Below are positions 21,569 through 29,663 of a stretch of 30,184 nt of DNA, piece by piece. This stretch comes from JBCCFW01 sp039029535 (GTDB lineage Bacteria; Acidobacteriota; JBCCFW01). The position numbers were made by a program, and so were the translations under genes. Location: positions 1 through 30,184 of the forward strand of contig JBCCFW010000091.1 of assembly GCA_039029535.1 (NCBI GenBank). Reading direction: 5' to 3'. Each line of letters opens with the position of its first letter. Within the stretch, counting starts at the first letter, position 1. Under the pieces are notes generated by a model. That model saw nothing but the letters and a program-made list of their open reading frames with translations, was not told the origin of the DNA and did not search any database.

Positions 21569-22978
21569 GTGATGCTCTTCAACACGCCGCTCTTCTTTCT
21601 CTTCTTCGCCGGTTTCTTCCTCCTTCACGCCTTCGTCTTCCGAGGAAGACAGCCCCGTCTCTGGCTGATCCTCGTCGGCAGCCTGGTCTTCTACGCCGGC
21701 TGGAACTACCGCTTCATCCCGCTGCTGCTCTTCAGTGGCTGCGCGGACTACGTCCTCGCCAGAGCCATCGCCAGGACCGATCGACCGGTCCAGAAGAAGC
21801 GGCTGCTCTCCCTCTCGCTCTTCGTCAACCTCGGCGTGTTGGCAGTCTTCAAGTACTCCGACTTCGCTCTCGCTTCGGTCGCAGACCTGCTCTCCGCTCT
21901 CGGCCAGGAGCCGAGTTGGCCCACGCTCCAAGTCGTGCTCCCGGTCGGCATCTCCTTCTACACGTTCCAGAGCCTGAGCTACACCATCGACGTGTACCGC
22001 GGAGACACGGAGGCGCGTCACTCGCTCCTGACCTTCCTCGCCGCCCTGTCGTTCTTCCCGCAGCTCGTCGCGGGGCCGATCCTCCGGGCCCGTCAGCTTC
22101 TCCCCCAGCTCGAGTCACTCCCCTCGCCCACCTGGGCCGGCGCGAAACACGGCTTCGCCCTCTTCACCCTCGGTCTCTTCAAGAAGACCCTCGCCGACCT
22201 CCTGGCGAGCAGCGTCGGCCTCGCCTTCGATGGGCCACGGGTGAGCGTGCTGGAGACGTGGACCGGCGTGCTCGCGTTCGCGGCTCAGATCTACGGCGAC
22301 TTCTCCGGCTACACGGACATGGCGCTCGGGCTGGCGCTCCTCTTGGGCTTCCGTCTCCCCGAGAACTTCCGACTTCCCTACCTCGCCACGTCACCCGTCG
22401 ACTTCTGGCGTCGCTGGCACGTCTCGCTCTCGACCTGGCTGCGTGACTACCTCTACATCAGCCTCGGCGGCAACCGTCATCACCGCTCGCGCAACATCAT
22501 GATCACCATGGCACTCGGAGGGCTCTGGCACGGCGCCGCCTGGACCTTCGTCGCCTGGGGGATCTTCCACGGCTGTCTCCTCGTCGCGACGCATCGACTC
22601 GCCGAGCTCCCGTTCGTCGAGCGGGTCAGGTCGCGCGCCGGTCGCTGGCTACGACCACTCCAATGGGCCCTGACGCTCTACCTCGTGCTGCTCGGCTGGG
22701 TGCTGTTCCGGTCCTCCGACCTCACGACCGCCTGGGACCTCTTCGGCACGCTGCACGGGGCTCACGCGGCAGCTCAACCGGCGAGCGTCGCCCCCTGGCT
22801 CCTGGTCTTCGTCGTCTTCGCCAGCGTGACCATGCACCTCGTCGACTGGGTTCAGCTCCGGTTCGGCGACGCCATCGAAGCCCGTGGCTGGCTCTTCTGG
22901 CCCCTCGTCTTCCTGTTCCAGCTCTTCTGCTTTCTCGTGGGAGCACCGAGTGACGCCTTCATCTACTTCCAGTTCTGA
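21569..22978 (+). CDS. MBOAT-family membrane O-acyltransferase (AlgI/DltB-like)
   Basis: The first codon is the GTG at 21569 or the ATG at 21572; neither has a clear ribosome site. The product has about 469 residues with some ten or more hydrophobic segments across the inner membrane, close to the usual 450-520 for this family. Signatures are 'FPQLVAGPILRARQLLPQLE', 'QIYGDFSGYTDMALGLALLL', 'FRLPYLATSPVDFWRRWHVS' and the catalytic histidine in 'GGLWHGAAWTFVAWG' (H321 counted from the GTG). MBOAT proteins of this subgroup pass an acyl group, mostly acetyl, across the membrane for O-acylation of alginate, teichoic acid, cellulose or other glycans. The gene overlaps the following SGNH-domain gene by 29 bp, which matches the AlgI-AlgJ/AlgX and PatA-PatB arrangement. 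There is no polysaccharide synthase in the window, so the acceptor glycan is unknown. Confidence 0.93.
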   Translation: MMLFNTPLFFLFFAGFFLLHAFVFRGRQPRLWLILVGSLVFYAGWNYRFIPLLLFSGCADYVLARAIARTDRPVQKKRLLSLSLFVNLGVLAVFKYSDFALASVADLLSALGQEPSWPTLQVVLPVGISFYTFQSLSYTIDVYRGDTEARHSLLTFLAALSFFPQLVAGPILRARQLLPQLESLPSPTWAGAKHGFALFTLGLFKKTLADLLASSVGLAFDGPRVSVLETWTGVLAFAAQIYGDFSGYTDMALGLALLLGFRLPENFRLPYLATSPVDFWRRWHVSLSTWLRDYLYISLGGNRHHRSRNIMITMALGGLWHGAAWTFVAWGIFHGCLLVATHRLAELPFVERVRSRAGRWLRPLQWALTLYLVLLGWVLFRSSDLTTAWDLFGTLHGAHAAAQPASVAPWLLVFVVFASVTMHLVDWVQLRFGDAIEARGWLFWPLVFLFQLFCFLVGAPSDAFIYFQF

Positions 22979-24203
22979 GCTCGACGGTCGATACCAGACG
23001 CTCGAGCCTGGCCGACGCCGGAGAGTCGACCTGGGCATCGCCCTGGCCTGCGTGCTCGTCTTCGGCTCGGTCGCCGGGACTCATCACTTGCTGGCAGGCT
23101 TGCTCGACTTCAACGGACGACCGGCCGGCCTCCTGGAGCATCTCCCTCAGCTCGCTTCCGATCACCGTGACCGTCAGAAGGTCGTCGTGTTCGGTTCTTC
23201 GATGACCCAGGCGGCCTTCGAGCCGGCACTGTTCGATGCACGCCTCGACGAGCTCGGTCTCGACGTCGTCAGCTACAACCACGGCGTGGGGAACCTCAAC
23301 CCCGAGTACCAGGAGATCTTGAGTCGGAGGATCCGTGAGGCGCTCGAGCAGGAAGACGAGACGTTGGCGCTCACGCTGGTGGAGCTCACGCCCTTCCAAG
23401 CCACCCTGACCCGAAGCGAGTTCACCGCCTTCACCCGCGATCAGAACCACGCCTTGCTCATGACCACGAGCGAGCTCTGCGATGTCGCCCTCGAAGACCC
23501 TGACCGAGGAGCCCGCCTTCTCACCATCCGCCACGTCCGCAACGGCCTGTCGGCGGAGCTGCTGACGTCCCTGCCCGGCATCCTCTACGGTGCCCTGAGC
23601 AACCGAGACCCATCGCCCCCTCCGGAGCTCCGAGCCCTGGAGGAACGACGCCGGGAAGCCCGAAGCCGATTCGAGGCGCTGCTACCGGCCGGCACTTCGC
23701 TCGACACCGACGGCTGGAACGCCGGCCTGCGTGGCGGCCGCCTGGACAGGGCTCGGCTCTCCGCGAAAGCACGCACCGCCCTCGAAGACTGGGGAGCGGT
23801 GCCCGCGAATCCGGCGCGGATGCGGGCCGACCTCCAGCGTCGGGTCGACCAGGGCGACATCCTCGAGCTCCACTTCGACGAGACTCAGGTGCAGGCCTTC
23901 ATCTCACTGGTGAAGAACCTGGCGAGCGTCTCCGACACCATCGAGGTGATCCTGCTACCGCAGAACACCGACTGGGTGCGCCATGGCCCCCAAGCCCGAG
24001 CCCGGTTGGACGCGGTCCTGACACGGATCACCGCCGAGACCGGCGTGCGAGTGCGCGACCTCCAGCACGACTCACGCTTCACGCCTCGGCAGTTCGTGGA
24101 CACGACACATCTCTCCGTCCAGGAGGGTGCCGAGACGTTCACGACGATCCTCGCCGAGATCCATGCCGACACCCTGCGACGGGCCTCCGACGCTCGCTAT
24201 TGA
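22950..24203 (+). CDS. Membrane-anchored SGNH/AlgX-like partner of the MBOAT acyltransferase
   Basis: The GTG at 22950 is chosen because GGAG lies six bases before it, inside the end of the MBOAT gene; upstream in-frame codons are not protein-like. The product has 417 residues. Residues about 28-43 form one hydrophobic anchor after an Arg-rich stretch (RRRR), leaving the rest periplasmic. 'VVVFGSSMTQAAFEPALFD' (S84) is a block-I-like nucleophile motif, and 'DTTHLSVQEGAETF' (D384, H387) is the C-terminal Asp-x-x-His of SGNH esterases and acetyltransferases. Together with the MBOAT gene this makes the known two-part O-acylation arrangement, in which the membrane protein exports the acyl group and the SGNH protein transfers it to the glycan. 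It shares little obvious sequence with AlgX beyond the motifs. Its end overlaps the converging metalloprotease gene by 7 bp. Confidence 0.85.
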   Translation: MTPSSTSSSELDGRYQTLEPGRRRRVDLGIALACVLVFGSVAGTHHLLAGLLDFNGRPAGLLEHLPQLASDHRDRQKVVVFGSSMTQAAFEPALFDARLDELGLDVVSYNHGVGNLNPEYQEILSRRIREALEQEDETLALTLVELTPFQATLTRSEFTAFTRDQNHALLMTTSELCDVALEDPDRGARLLTIRHVRNGLSAELLTSLPGILYGALSNRDPSPPPELRALEERRREARSRFEALLPAGTSLDTDGWNAGLRGGRLDRARLSAKARTALEDWGAVPANPARMRADLQRRVDQGDILELHFDETQVQAFISLVKNLASVSDTIEVILLPQNTDWVRHGPQARARLDAVLTRITAETGVRVRDLQHDSRFTPRQFVDTTHLSVQEGAETFTTILAEIHADTLRRASDARY

Positions 24204-27200
24204 CACTCCCCCAGTGCCCTGACTCGGTAGAGCTGCAAGACACCCGCGTCCTCCGCATCCACGTGGCGAGCGGTTCCGGGCCCGACCGTGGTCAGGAGCA
24301 GCGGCGTGCAGGGAGCACCGGCGGCCGGCACGCAGCGCGAGACCTCGTAGGTCGCATCACCACCGAGCTCACGCCAGCTCAGCTCGACCGACCGGCCCAC
24401 GTCGCGAACGACACGCAAGGACTCACCGACGCCCGATCGCACCGCCCAGTGCCAGGTCACGCCCTGCACGATGTCGGCACCGGCGCTCTCGTCGATCCGC
24501 CAGTAGTAGGTGCCGTCGGGCAAGCCTGTCGGCAAGGTCCAGCTTGCTTCAGCCTGACGACCCCGATACTCCGGTGAGCTCGTGTCCGCGTCCCGCACCG
24601 ACGCGAGGTCGCTCCCGAAGTAGACATCGTGGGTCTCGGCACCTGCTCCGGGAAGCCAGCTCAGCTCGGACGGCGCCAGCGGAAGTCGGGCACCGGCACT
24701 CGGCGTGGGCTTCAGGGCCCGTCCCGCCGCGCTCACCATCGCCTCGATCTCGGCCGCCGTCAGGGCCCTCTCCTGGATGCGCACGTCGTCGATCGCACCG
24801 GTGAAGAAGAACTCGCCGCGGTCGGAGTACATCCCGAGGAAGGTCTCGCCGGCCCAGCGCTGGAAGCTGTGCGCAAACTCATTGACGTGGGAGCGCATCT
24901 CGGTCCCGTCATGAAGGTAGAGGGTTCCCCGCTCCTCCTCGATCACGAGGGCCGCGAAGCACCACGTGTCCTCCGGAGCGACCAGCCCGGTCTCGCGCGC
25001 GCTGGTGATGCCCCAGCGATAAACCAGCTCGTCGTCTCGGCCGAAAGACATCCCGGCGATGGTGCCGGCGTCCGCCGTGTAGACGAGACCCGCACGGATG
25101 CCCGGCGGACCATTCAGTCGGAACCACACCGAGATCGTCCTTTCGAACTTCGTCGCGGGGATCCCGGGCAGGCTCACCGCGTCGTCGCCGTCGAGCTCCA
25201 GCGCCGAGCCGAAGAGCCCGGGCGTCCACTCGGGATCTCCCCGGAAGTCGCCCGACACCATCCCCGTCGCGTCGCTCACCGTCGTGCCCGCCGCCTCATC
25301 GAGACGCCAGTAGTGCTGGGGCGTCCGGTCGACGTCCTCGATGCCGAAGAGCCAGGTCGCGCCGGGCCGGACACCGACGCCGCTCCGGGCATCGACGCGC
25401 CACGCGTAGGTCCGCTCCGAGAGCAGCCACTCGGGCGGCTCCCAGCTCGTCTCGGTGGTGAAGTTGCCGACGAACTCGGGGGAGGCCGGCGTCGCGTTGG
25501 TCACCGCCTCGACGTCCGTCCCGAAGTAGACGTCGTGGGAGTCGGCACCGGGACCGGGCGTCCACTGCAACACGACGTCGGCTGGCTGATCGACGCTGCC
25601 GTCGGCCGGAGTCGTGGCGATCGCCGGTCCGCCGAGAGCGGCGAGCTCTTCCAGCTCGAGCTCGGTGAGCGCTTGATCGTGTACCCGCCAATCGTCGAGC
25701 GCCCCACGAAAACGGAGGTCGTCGAGATTGTCGGAGCCGAGTCGGCCCGCCCCCTGGAAAAGCTGAGCGACGTGGACCAGCTCGTTGCGCGCCGACCGTA
25801 GGCCCGTCCCGTCGTCGATCCAGACCGTCGCTGCGTCCGGCTCGACGACGAGCGCGACGAAGGTCCACGTGCCATCGGGGACGACGAGCCCGGTGGCAAA
25901 GCCGCTCGTGGCCCAGTCCCGGTTCCAGTGATAGCGAAGCTCGTTGTCTTCGTCGAATCGCAGGGCCGCATGGCTGTCCTCCTCGCGTGAGGCGATGAGG
26001 CCGGCACCGTTGACCTGGATGCCGTCGCTCCGAATCCAGCCCGTGAAGCTCACGAAGCGACCGTTGAGGTCGAGAGGCGGCAGGACGACCTCGTCGTCGA
26101 CTCCGTCGAGCTGCAGGGCGCCACCGATGACCCCCGGAACCCAGGCCGGATCGCCGAGGACGGTGCCCGTTCGCTCCCAGCCGGTGAGGTCCGTGACGGT
26201 CGTGGCTCCCGCCATCTCGTCCAGCGGCCAGTAGGCCCGCAAGCCGGTGTCGGGGACCTCGATGAACACCTCGCTGGTCGTCACCGCTCCCGACTCGTCG
26301 CGGACGGTGATGGTGAATCGATCGGTGCCGGTCAGCAGCTCACAAGGAGGCACGTAGCCCAGGGCGTCGCGACCGTCGGCGGCAGCTCCGACCTCCAGGC
26401 TCACGCTGCCTCCTCGATCGCTGACAGGCTCGAACCCTTCGATCGTCAAGGCCTCACAGTTGCCGTCATGGTCGTTGGCCAGGACGTCGATCACCTGCAT
26501 GTCCCGATCGCGGACCTGATCCACCGTCAGGAACACGCGGTCGTCGATGACATAGGGGCCGAGCCCCCCGGCGAAGCCTCCCACCGACTCGAGGCAGCCG
26601 AGCCCGGTGCGATATCGATGGATGAGGTTGCGGGCGTTCGGTCCGAAGTGAATGCAATCGGCGCTGCACATGCTCGTGCAGCGTGCCGAGTCGTGACAGT
26701 GATGGGCACCCCAGTTGTGCCCGAGCTCGTGCGAGATGGTGTGGCTGCTGTCGATGCTCCAGGCGTAGTGCCACGAGTCTTCACAGACGACACCGACGTA
26801 GGCGAGGCCCGCCGCGCCCTGGGGCTGACCGGTCAAGAGATGGGTGACGTCCCGCTCCACGTCGGCGTGGTTGTCCACCCACTCGTTGCGGAAGCTGAGG
26901 AGCAGGTTCTCGTCGGGATCGTAAAAGGGCGCCGTGCGGACGACGATGTCGACGAGCTCATAGGTGATGAGGAGATCCCGAGCGAAGGCTGCCTCGACCG
27001 CCAGGAGGTGCGCCTCCGCGTTGGCGATGCTGTCCGGCACCGACGAGCCGCGGTCCGTGTAGTACGGGAAGTCGACGTCGAAGGCGATCTGCGCCCGTGT
27101 CAGCTCGCAACCGACGCCGCCTCGCCGCTCGGATGCAGGCTCAGGGACTCCGCGTCCTGAGTGGGGTGGCTCGATTCCGCCCCCGTCGATCGGCTCGTCG

Positions 27201-27640
27201 AAGATCTCTTCACGTAGGCGGTGGAGCCCCTCTCCGCTCGGCTCGATGCGCAAGGTCGGCCCGTCCGGTCGCAAGACCTCTCCCACGAAGCCGCCTTCCC
27301 CGAGGTAGCCGACGACGAGCGTCTCCGGATCGTCCGGCAAGTGCCCGAGATAGGAGGCCACCGGCGGCGCCTCCACCTCGTGCAGCCCCGTGCCGTCGTG
27401 AACACGCACGCGGAAGCCGGGGCCACGCAGGGAGCGTCGTTCCAGACGGAGCTCAGCGAGCTCGTCATCCAGCGGCAGGGCCAGCTCGAAGGACTCCGGT
27501 CGGTCGTCCGGCAACTCGAGCAGGAAGCTCAGGTCCTCATCGAGAAGAGTGGCCCGAGCAGGGGCGGTCAGCATGCCGCACGCAAGAGACACCAGGAGAC
27601 AGGTGGGGACGACCGGTCGACAAGGGGGTCGAACGAACAC
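24197..27640 (-). CDS. Secreted metzincin metalloprotease (reprolysin-like) with duplicated LamG/FN3-like modules
   Basis: AGGAGG six bases upstream fixes the GTG at 27640; the frame is open 23 codons further up without a ribosome site. The product has 1147 residues, with a signal peptide ending about residue 30 (TAPARA). A propeptide leads to the catalytic domain at about 180-350. The zinc site HELGHNWGAHH (H304, E305, H308, H314) fits HExxHxxGxxH, with Cys-rich 'CTSMCSADC' just after as a probable Met-turn, as in M12B-type proteases. A cadherin- or Big-like domain ('VFLTVDQVRDRDMQVIDVLA') follows. Two copies of a LamG plus FN3-like unit come next: 'AYWPLDEMAGATTVTDLTG' with 'DSHDVYFGTDVEAV', and 'HYWRLDEAAGTTVSDATG' with 'ETHDVYFGSDLASV'. 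A final beta domain ends 'LYRVRALGEC'. It probably degrades or binds extracellular proteins or glycans. Confidence 0.92.
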   Translation of the reverse strand: MFVRPPCRPVVPTCLLVSLACGMLTAPARATLLDEDLSFLLELPDDRPESFELALPLDDELAELRLERRSLRGPGFRVRVHDGTGLHEVEAPPVASYLGHLPDDPETLVVGYLGEGGFVGEVLRPDGPTLRIEPSGEGLHRLREEIFDEPIDGGGIEPPHSGRGVPEPASERRGGVGCELTRAQIAFDVDFPYYTDRGSSVPDSIANAEAHLLAVEAAFARDLLITYELVDIVVRTAPFYDPDENLLLSFRNEWVDNHADVERDVTHLLTGQPQGAAGLAYVGVVCEDSWHYAWSIDSSHTISHELGHNWGAHHCHDSARCTSMCSADCIHFGPNARNLIHRYRTGLGCLESVGGFAGGLGPYVIDDRVFLTVDQVRDRDMQVIDVLANDHDGNCEALTIEGFEPVSDRGGSVSLEVGAAADGRDALGYVPPCELLTGTDRFTITVRDESGAVTTSEVFIEVPDTGLRAYWPLDEMAGATTVTDLTGWERTGTVLGDPAWVPGVIGGALQLDGVDDEVVLPPLDLNGRFVSFTGWIRSDGIQVNGAGLIASREEDSHAALRFDEDNELRYHWNRDWATSGFATGLVVPDGTWTFVALVVEPDAATVWIDDGTGLRSARNELVHVAQLFQGAGRLGSDNLDDLRFRGALDDWRVHDQALTELELEELAALGGPAIATTPADGSVDQPADVVLQWTPGPGADSHDVYFGTDVEAVTNATPASPEFVGNFTTETSWEPPEWLLSERTYAWRVDARSGVGVRPGATWLFGIEDVDRTPQHYWRLDEAAGTTVSDATGMVSGDFRGDPEWTPGLFGSALELDGDDAVSLPGIPATKFERTISVWFRLNGPPGIRAGLVYTADAGTIAGMSFGRDDELVYRWGITSARETGLVAPEDTWCFAALVIEEERGTLYLHDGTEMRSHVNEFAHSFQRWAGETFLGMYSDRGEFFFTGAIDDVRIQERALTAAEIEAMVSAAGRALKPTPSAGARLPLAPSELSWLPGAGAETHDVYFGSDLASVRDADTSSPEYRGRQAEASWTLPTGLPDGTYYWRIDESAGADIVQGVTWHWAVRSGVGESLRVVRDVGRSVELSWRELGGDATYEVSRCVPAAGAPCTPLLLTTVGPGTARHVDAEDAGVLQLYRVRALGECQ

Positions 27641-27912
27641 GGGGAACCTCCTGCCGCGGAGCGGTGGAGAGTCGGTCGAGCGAGCCAGCCCGACCGCTGT
27701 CGAGGGCAACCGGCTGGCTCATGACCACTGGTCCACCGGAGGCCTCACCCCGCCTGCGCAACACGTCGTCGAAACCCGAACCAAAAAGTGAGAACGACGC
27801 GGGGAGTGTCCTTGAATGACGCAACCGACCGCAGAGTTCACGCCATGCTGACCATGCGAGGCAAGACTTGGGCAAGTGACGGCCGGCTCGTGGCATCACG
27901 CCAAGGACACGG
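27641..27912. other. Spacer between the glycosyltransferase and metalloprotease genes
   Basis: This 272-bp stretch on the minus-strand side separates the end of the glycosyltransferase gene from the metalloprotease start. Apart from the ribosome site (AGGAGG on the minus strand, just upstream of 27640), I find no convincing promoter hexamers, hairpin or small gene. A minus-strand CTTTTTGG run near 27781-27788 is the only T-rich patch. Confidence 0.3.
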
Positions 27913-29583
27913 TCAACTCGCGTCTGGCTTCTTCTTGAAGATGATCCAGGTCGCGTCACCGAGCAGGAACGGCTTGCCGTGAACCGTCAGCTCCTCGATC
28001 GCCGGACGCGCGTCGAAGTAGCGGTCCTGGTCGTAGTGCTCCAGCAGACGCAGCTCGGGGAGGCTCGCGGCGTAGGCCGCCTCGGGGGGACGCAGCACGA
28101 GCCAGTCCGGCGAGAGCGCGGGGACGACGTCGAACATGTTGTCGCCGTGCTCGCGTCGGGCCGCGACCACCTGCGGTGAGGCCAGCCCCGGATAGTCGAG
28201 CATCTTCTTGCCGCTGAAGTAGCCGATGTAGCCCAGGGCCTCGAGGTAGATCGTCTCGTCCTCGCCCACCACCTCGGACAGGTAGAGCCCGAGCTGCCGG
28301 CGACCCTGCATTTCGACCAGCTCCTGCTGGAGCCGCACCTGCGTCGCCGAGGCGAAGAAGAGCTGGAGGAAGCCCACGCCGAGCAAGCCCAGGGGCAACC
28401 AGGTGGCCCAGCGACGCCAGCGTTCGTCCGCGAGCCGACGAGCCAACGCCGGCACGACCAGCGTCACCGCCAGCAAGCCGAGCATCGCCGCCGCGGGCGT
28501 GTACCACGGGTACAACCGCATCGACTTGACCGTGACGTACGACAGGTACAGCACGCTGAGCAGGCATGACAACGACGTCATCTTGATCAGGCGATCGGCC
28601 ACCGGCCAAAGCCAGGCCGTCATGGCGATCAGCCCACAGGCCAACGAGAGCACTCCCACCCATGCTGGCCAGCCGCCCAGCTCGGAGTAGATCGGCTCGA
28701 AGCAACGCGCCGAACACTCGAAGGTCTTCTCGAGCACGAGTCGCACGAGCAACACGGGGTCCAGGCCCTGCAAGGCCATCTTGAACTTGGCGGTGACCGT
28801 GTGCGGCACCGGCGTGCCGTAGTAGATCCACGCTCCTGCAAACCACGGGAGATAGACCGCCGTGCAAGTCGCCGCAGCCTTGAGCTGTCCGACCAGCTCG
28901 TCGCGGAAGCTCGCGCGTCGGTAGATCAAGCCGACGATGCCGAGCACCGCCACGAGCACGCAGCCGTCCGGGCGGCTCCACATGAGCCCACCCCAGGCGA
29001 GCCCCGCCATCTTCCAGGCTCGTTCGTGTCCGAGCTGGGCCGCCATGAGCCCGAAGGCCAGGGCTGCCAGCGTGAAGCCCGCCTCCTGACCGTTGATCGT
29101 GAAGGCGACCGCCCGCACCTGCACGACGTGCAGGCCCGTGAAGAACAAGATGAGCCAGCGGTCGACGCCTTGACGCCACAGCAGCTCGGCGAGGGCGAGC
29201 GCGCTGAGCGCGAAGGCGAGGATGCTCACGAGGCGATAGGCCCAGAGCGCGGGCAGGTAGCTCTCGGGCACGCCGAAGAGCTTGTCGAAGATCGCGGGGA
29301 TGAGGACGTTCAGCGGCGAGGTGAAGCCGTGAATGGTCTCACCGGGCTGATGCACGAGCCCCTGGCCGAGGGCCCAGTTCCGCGAGTGGCGGAAGGTGAT
29401 GAAGTAGTCCTCCCACACCTGCTGCGTGAAGAGGGCGAAGGCCAACGGCACGAGAGTGGCCGCGAGGAAGACGGTGAGGAGGAGACGACGGCGGCTCGAC
29501 TCCGAGCGGGCTTCGCTCGACGGCGCGAGCTCCTCATCGGCGGTGACGTCTTCGGGCGCTCGCTCGTCGTCGCTGCGATTCAC
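27913..29583 (-). CDS. Polytopic GT-C-type membrane glycosyltransferase (GT39/GT87-like)
   Basis: The GTG at 29583 has GGGAG upstream; the 556-residue product starts with an acidic cytoplasmic tail of about 30 residues. About nine to eleven hydrophobic segments follow. The first periplasmic loop carries 'WEDYFITFRHSRNWALGQG' (E58, D59) and then 'GETIHGFTSPLNVLIPAIFD'. The acidic D/E motif in this loop is the catalytic mark of GT-C enzymes, which use polyprenyl-phosphate sugars outside the membrane. Later motifs include 'FTINGQEAGFTLAALAFGLM' and 'WSRPDGCVLVAVLGIVGLIY', typical of bacterial integral-membrane sugar transferases. The C-terminal 130 residues form a soluble domain outside the membrane ('DETIYLEALGYIGYFSGKKM'). 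It probably adds a sugar to a lipid, protein or exported glycan. The acyltransferase pair nearby also works on envelope glycans, but no direct link is shown. Confidence 0.85.
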   Translation of the reverse strand: MNRSDDERAPEDVTADEELAPSSEARSESSRRRLLLTVFLAATLVPLAFALFTQQVWEDYFITFRHSRNWALGQGLVHQPGETIHGFTSPLNVLIPAIFDKLFGVPESYLPALWAYRLVSILAFALSALALAELLWRQGVDRWLILFFTGLHVVQVRAVAFTINGQEAGFTLAALAFGLMAAQLGHERAWKMAGLAWGGLMWSRPDGCVLVAVLGIVGLIYRRASFRDELVGQLKAAATCTAVYLPWFAGAWIYYGTPVPHTVTAKFKMALQGLDPVLLVRLVLEKTFECSARCFEPIYSELGGWPAWVGVLSLACGLIAMTAWLWPVADRLIKMTSLSCLLSVLYLSYVTVKSMRLYPWYTPAAAMLGLLAVTLVVPALARRLADERWRRWATWLPLGLLGVGFLQLFFASATQVRLQQELVEMQGRRQLGLYLSEVVGEDETIYLEALGYIGYFSGKKMLDYPGLASPQVVAARREHGDNMFDVVPALSPDWLVLRPPEAAYAASLPELRLLEHYDQDRYFDARPAIEELTVHGKPFLLGDATWIIFKKKPDAS

Positions 29584-29603
29584 GGGAGCGCTCCCATCCA
29601 GAG

Positions 29604-29620
29604 CCGGTCAGGGCGACCGG
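29604..29620. other. Small inverted repeat upstream of the glycosyltransferase gene
   Basis: CCGGTC (29604-29609) and GACCGG (29615-29620) flank AGGGC in the 80-bp gap between two minus-strand genes, between the candidate -10 and the start codon. It could be an operator or a leader hairpin. Confidence 0.3.
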
Positions 29621-29627
29621 ACGGCGG

Positions 29628-29636
29628 ATGGTAGCA
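29628..29636 (-). promoter_or_regulatory. Candidate extended -10 element for the glycosyltransferase gene
   Basis: The minus strand reads TGCTACCAT, fitting TGnTAnnnT, about 45 bp before the GTG at 29583. There is no clear -35, which extended -10 promoters can lack. The same pattern, TGCTAAGCT, precedes the SLOG gene. Confidence 0.35.
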
Positions 29637-29663
29637 CGGGCTCCGAGCCTCCCTGAGACGGGC

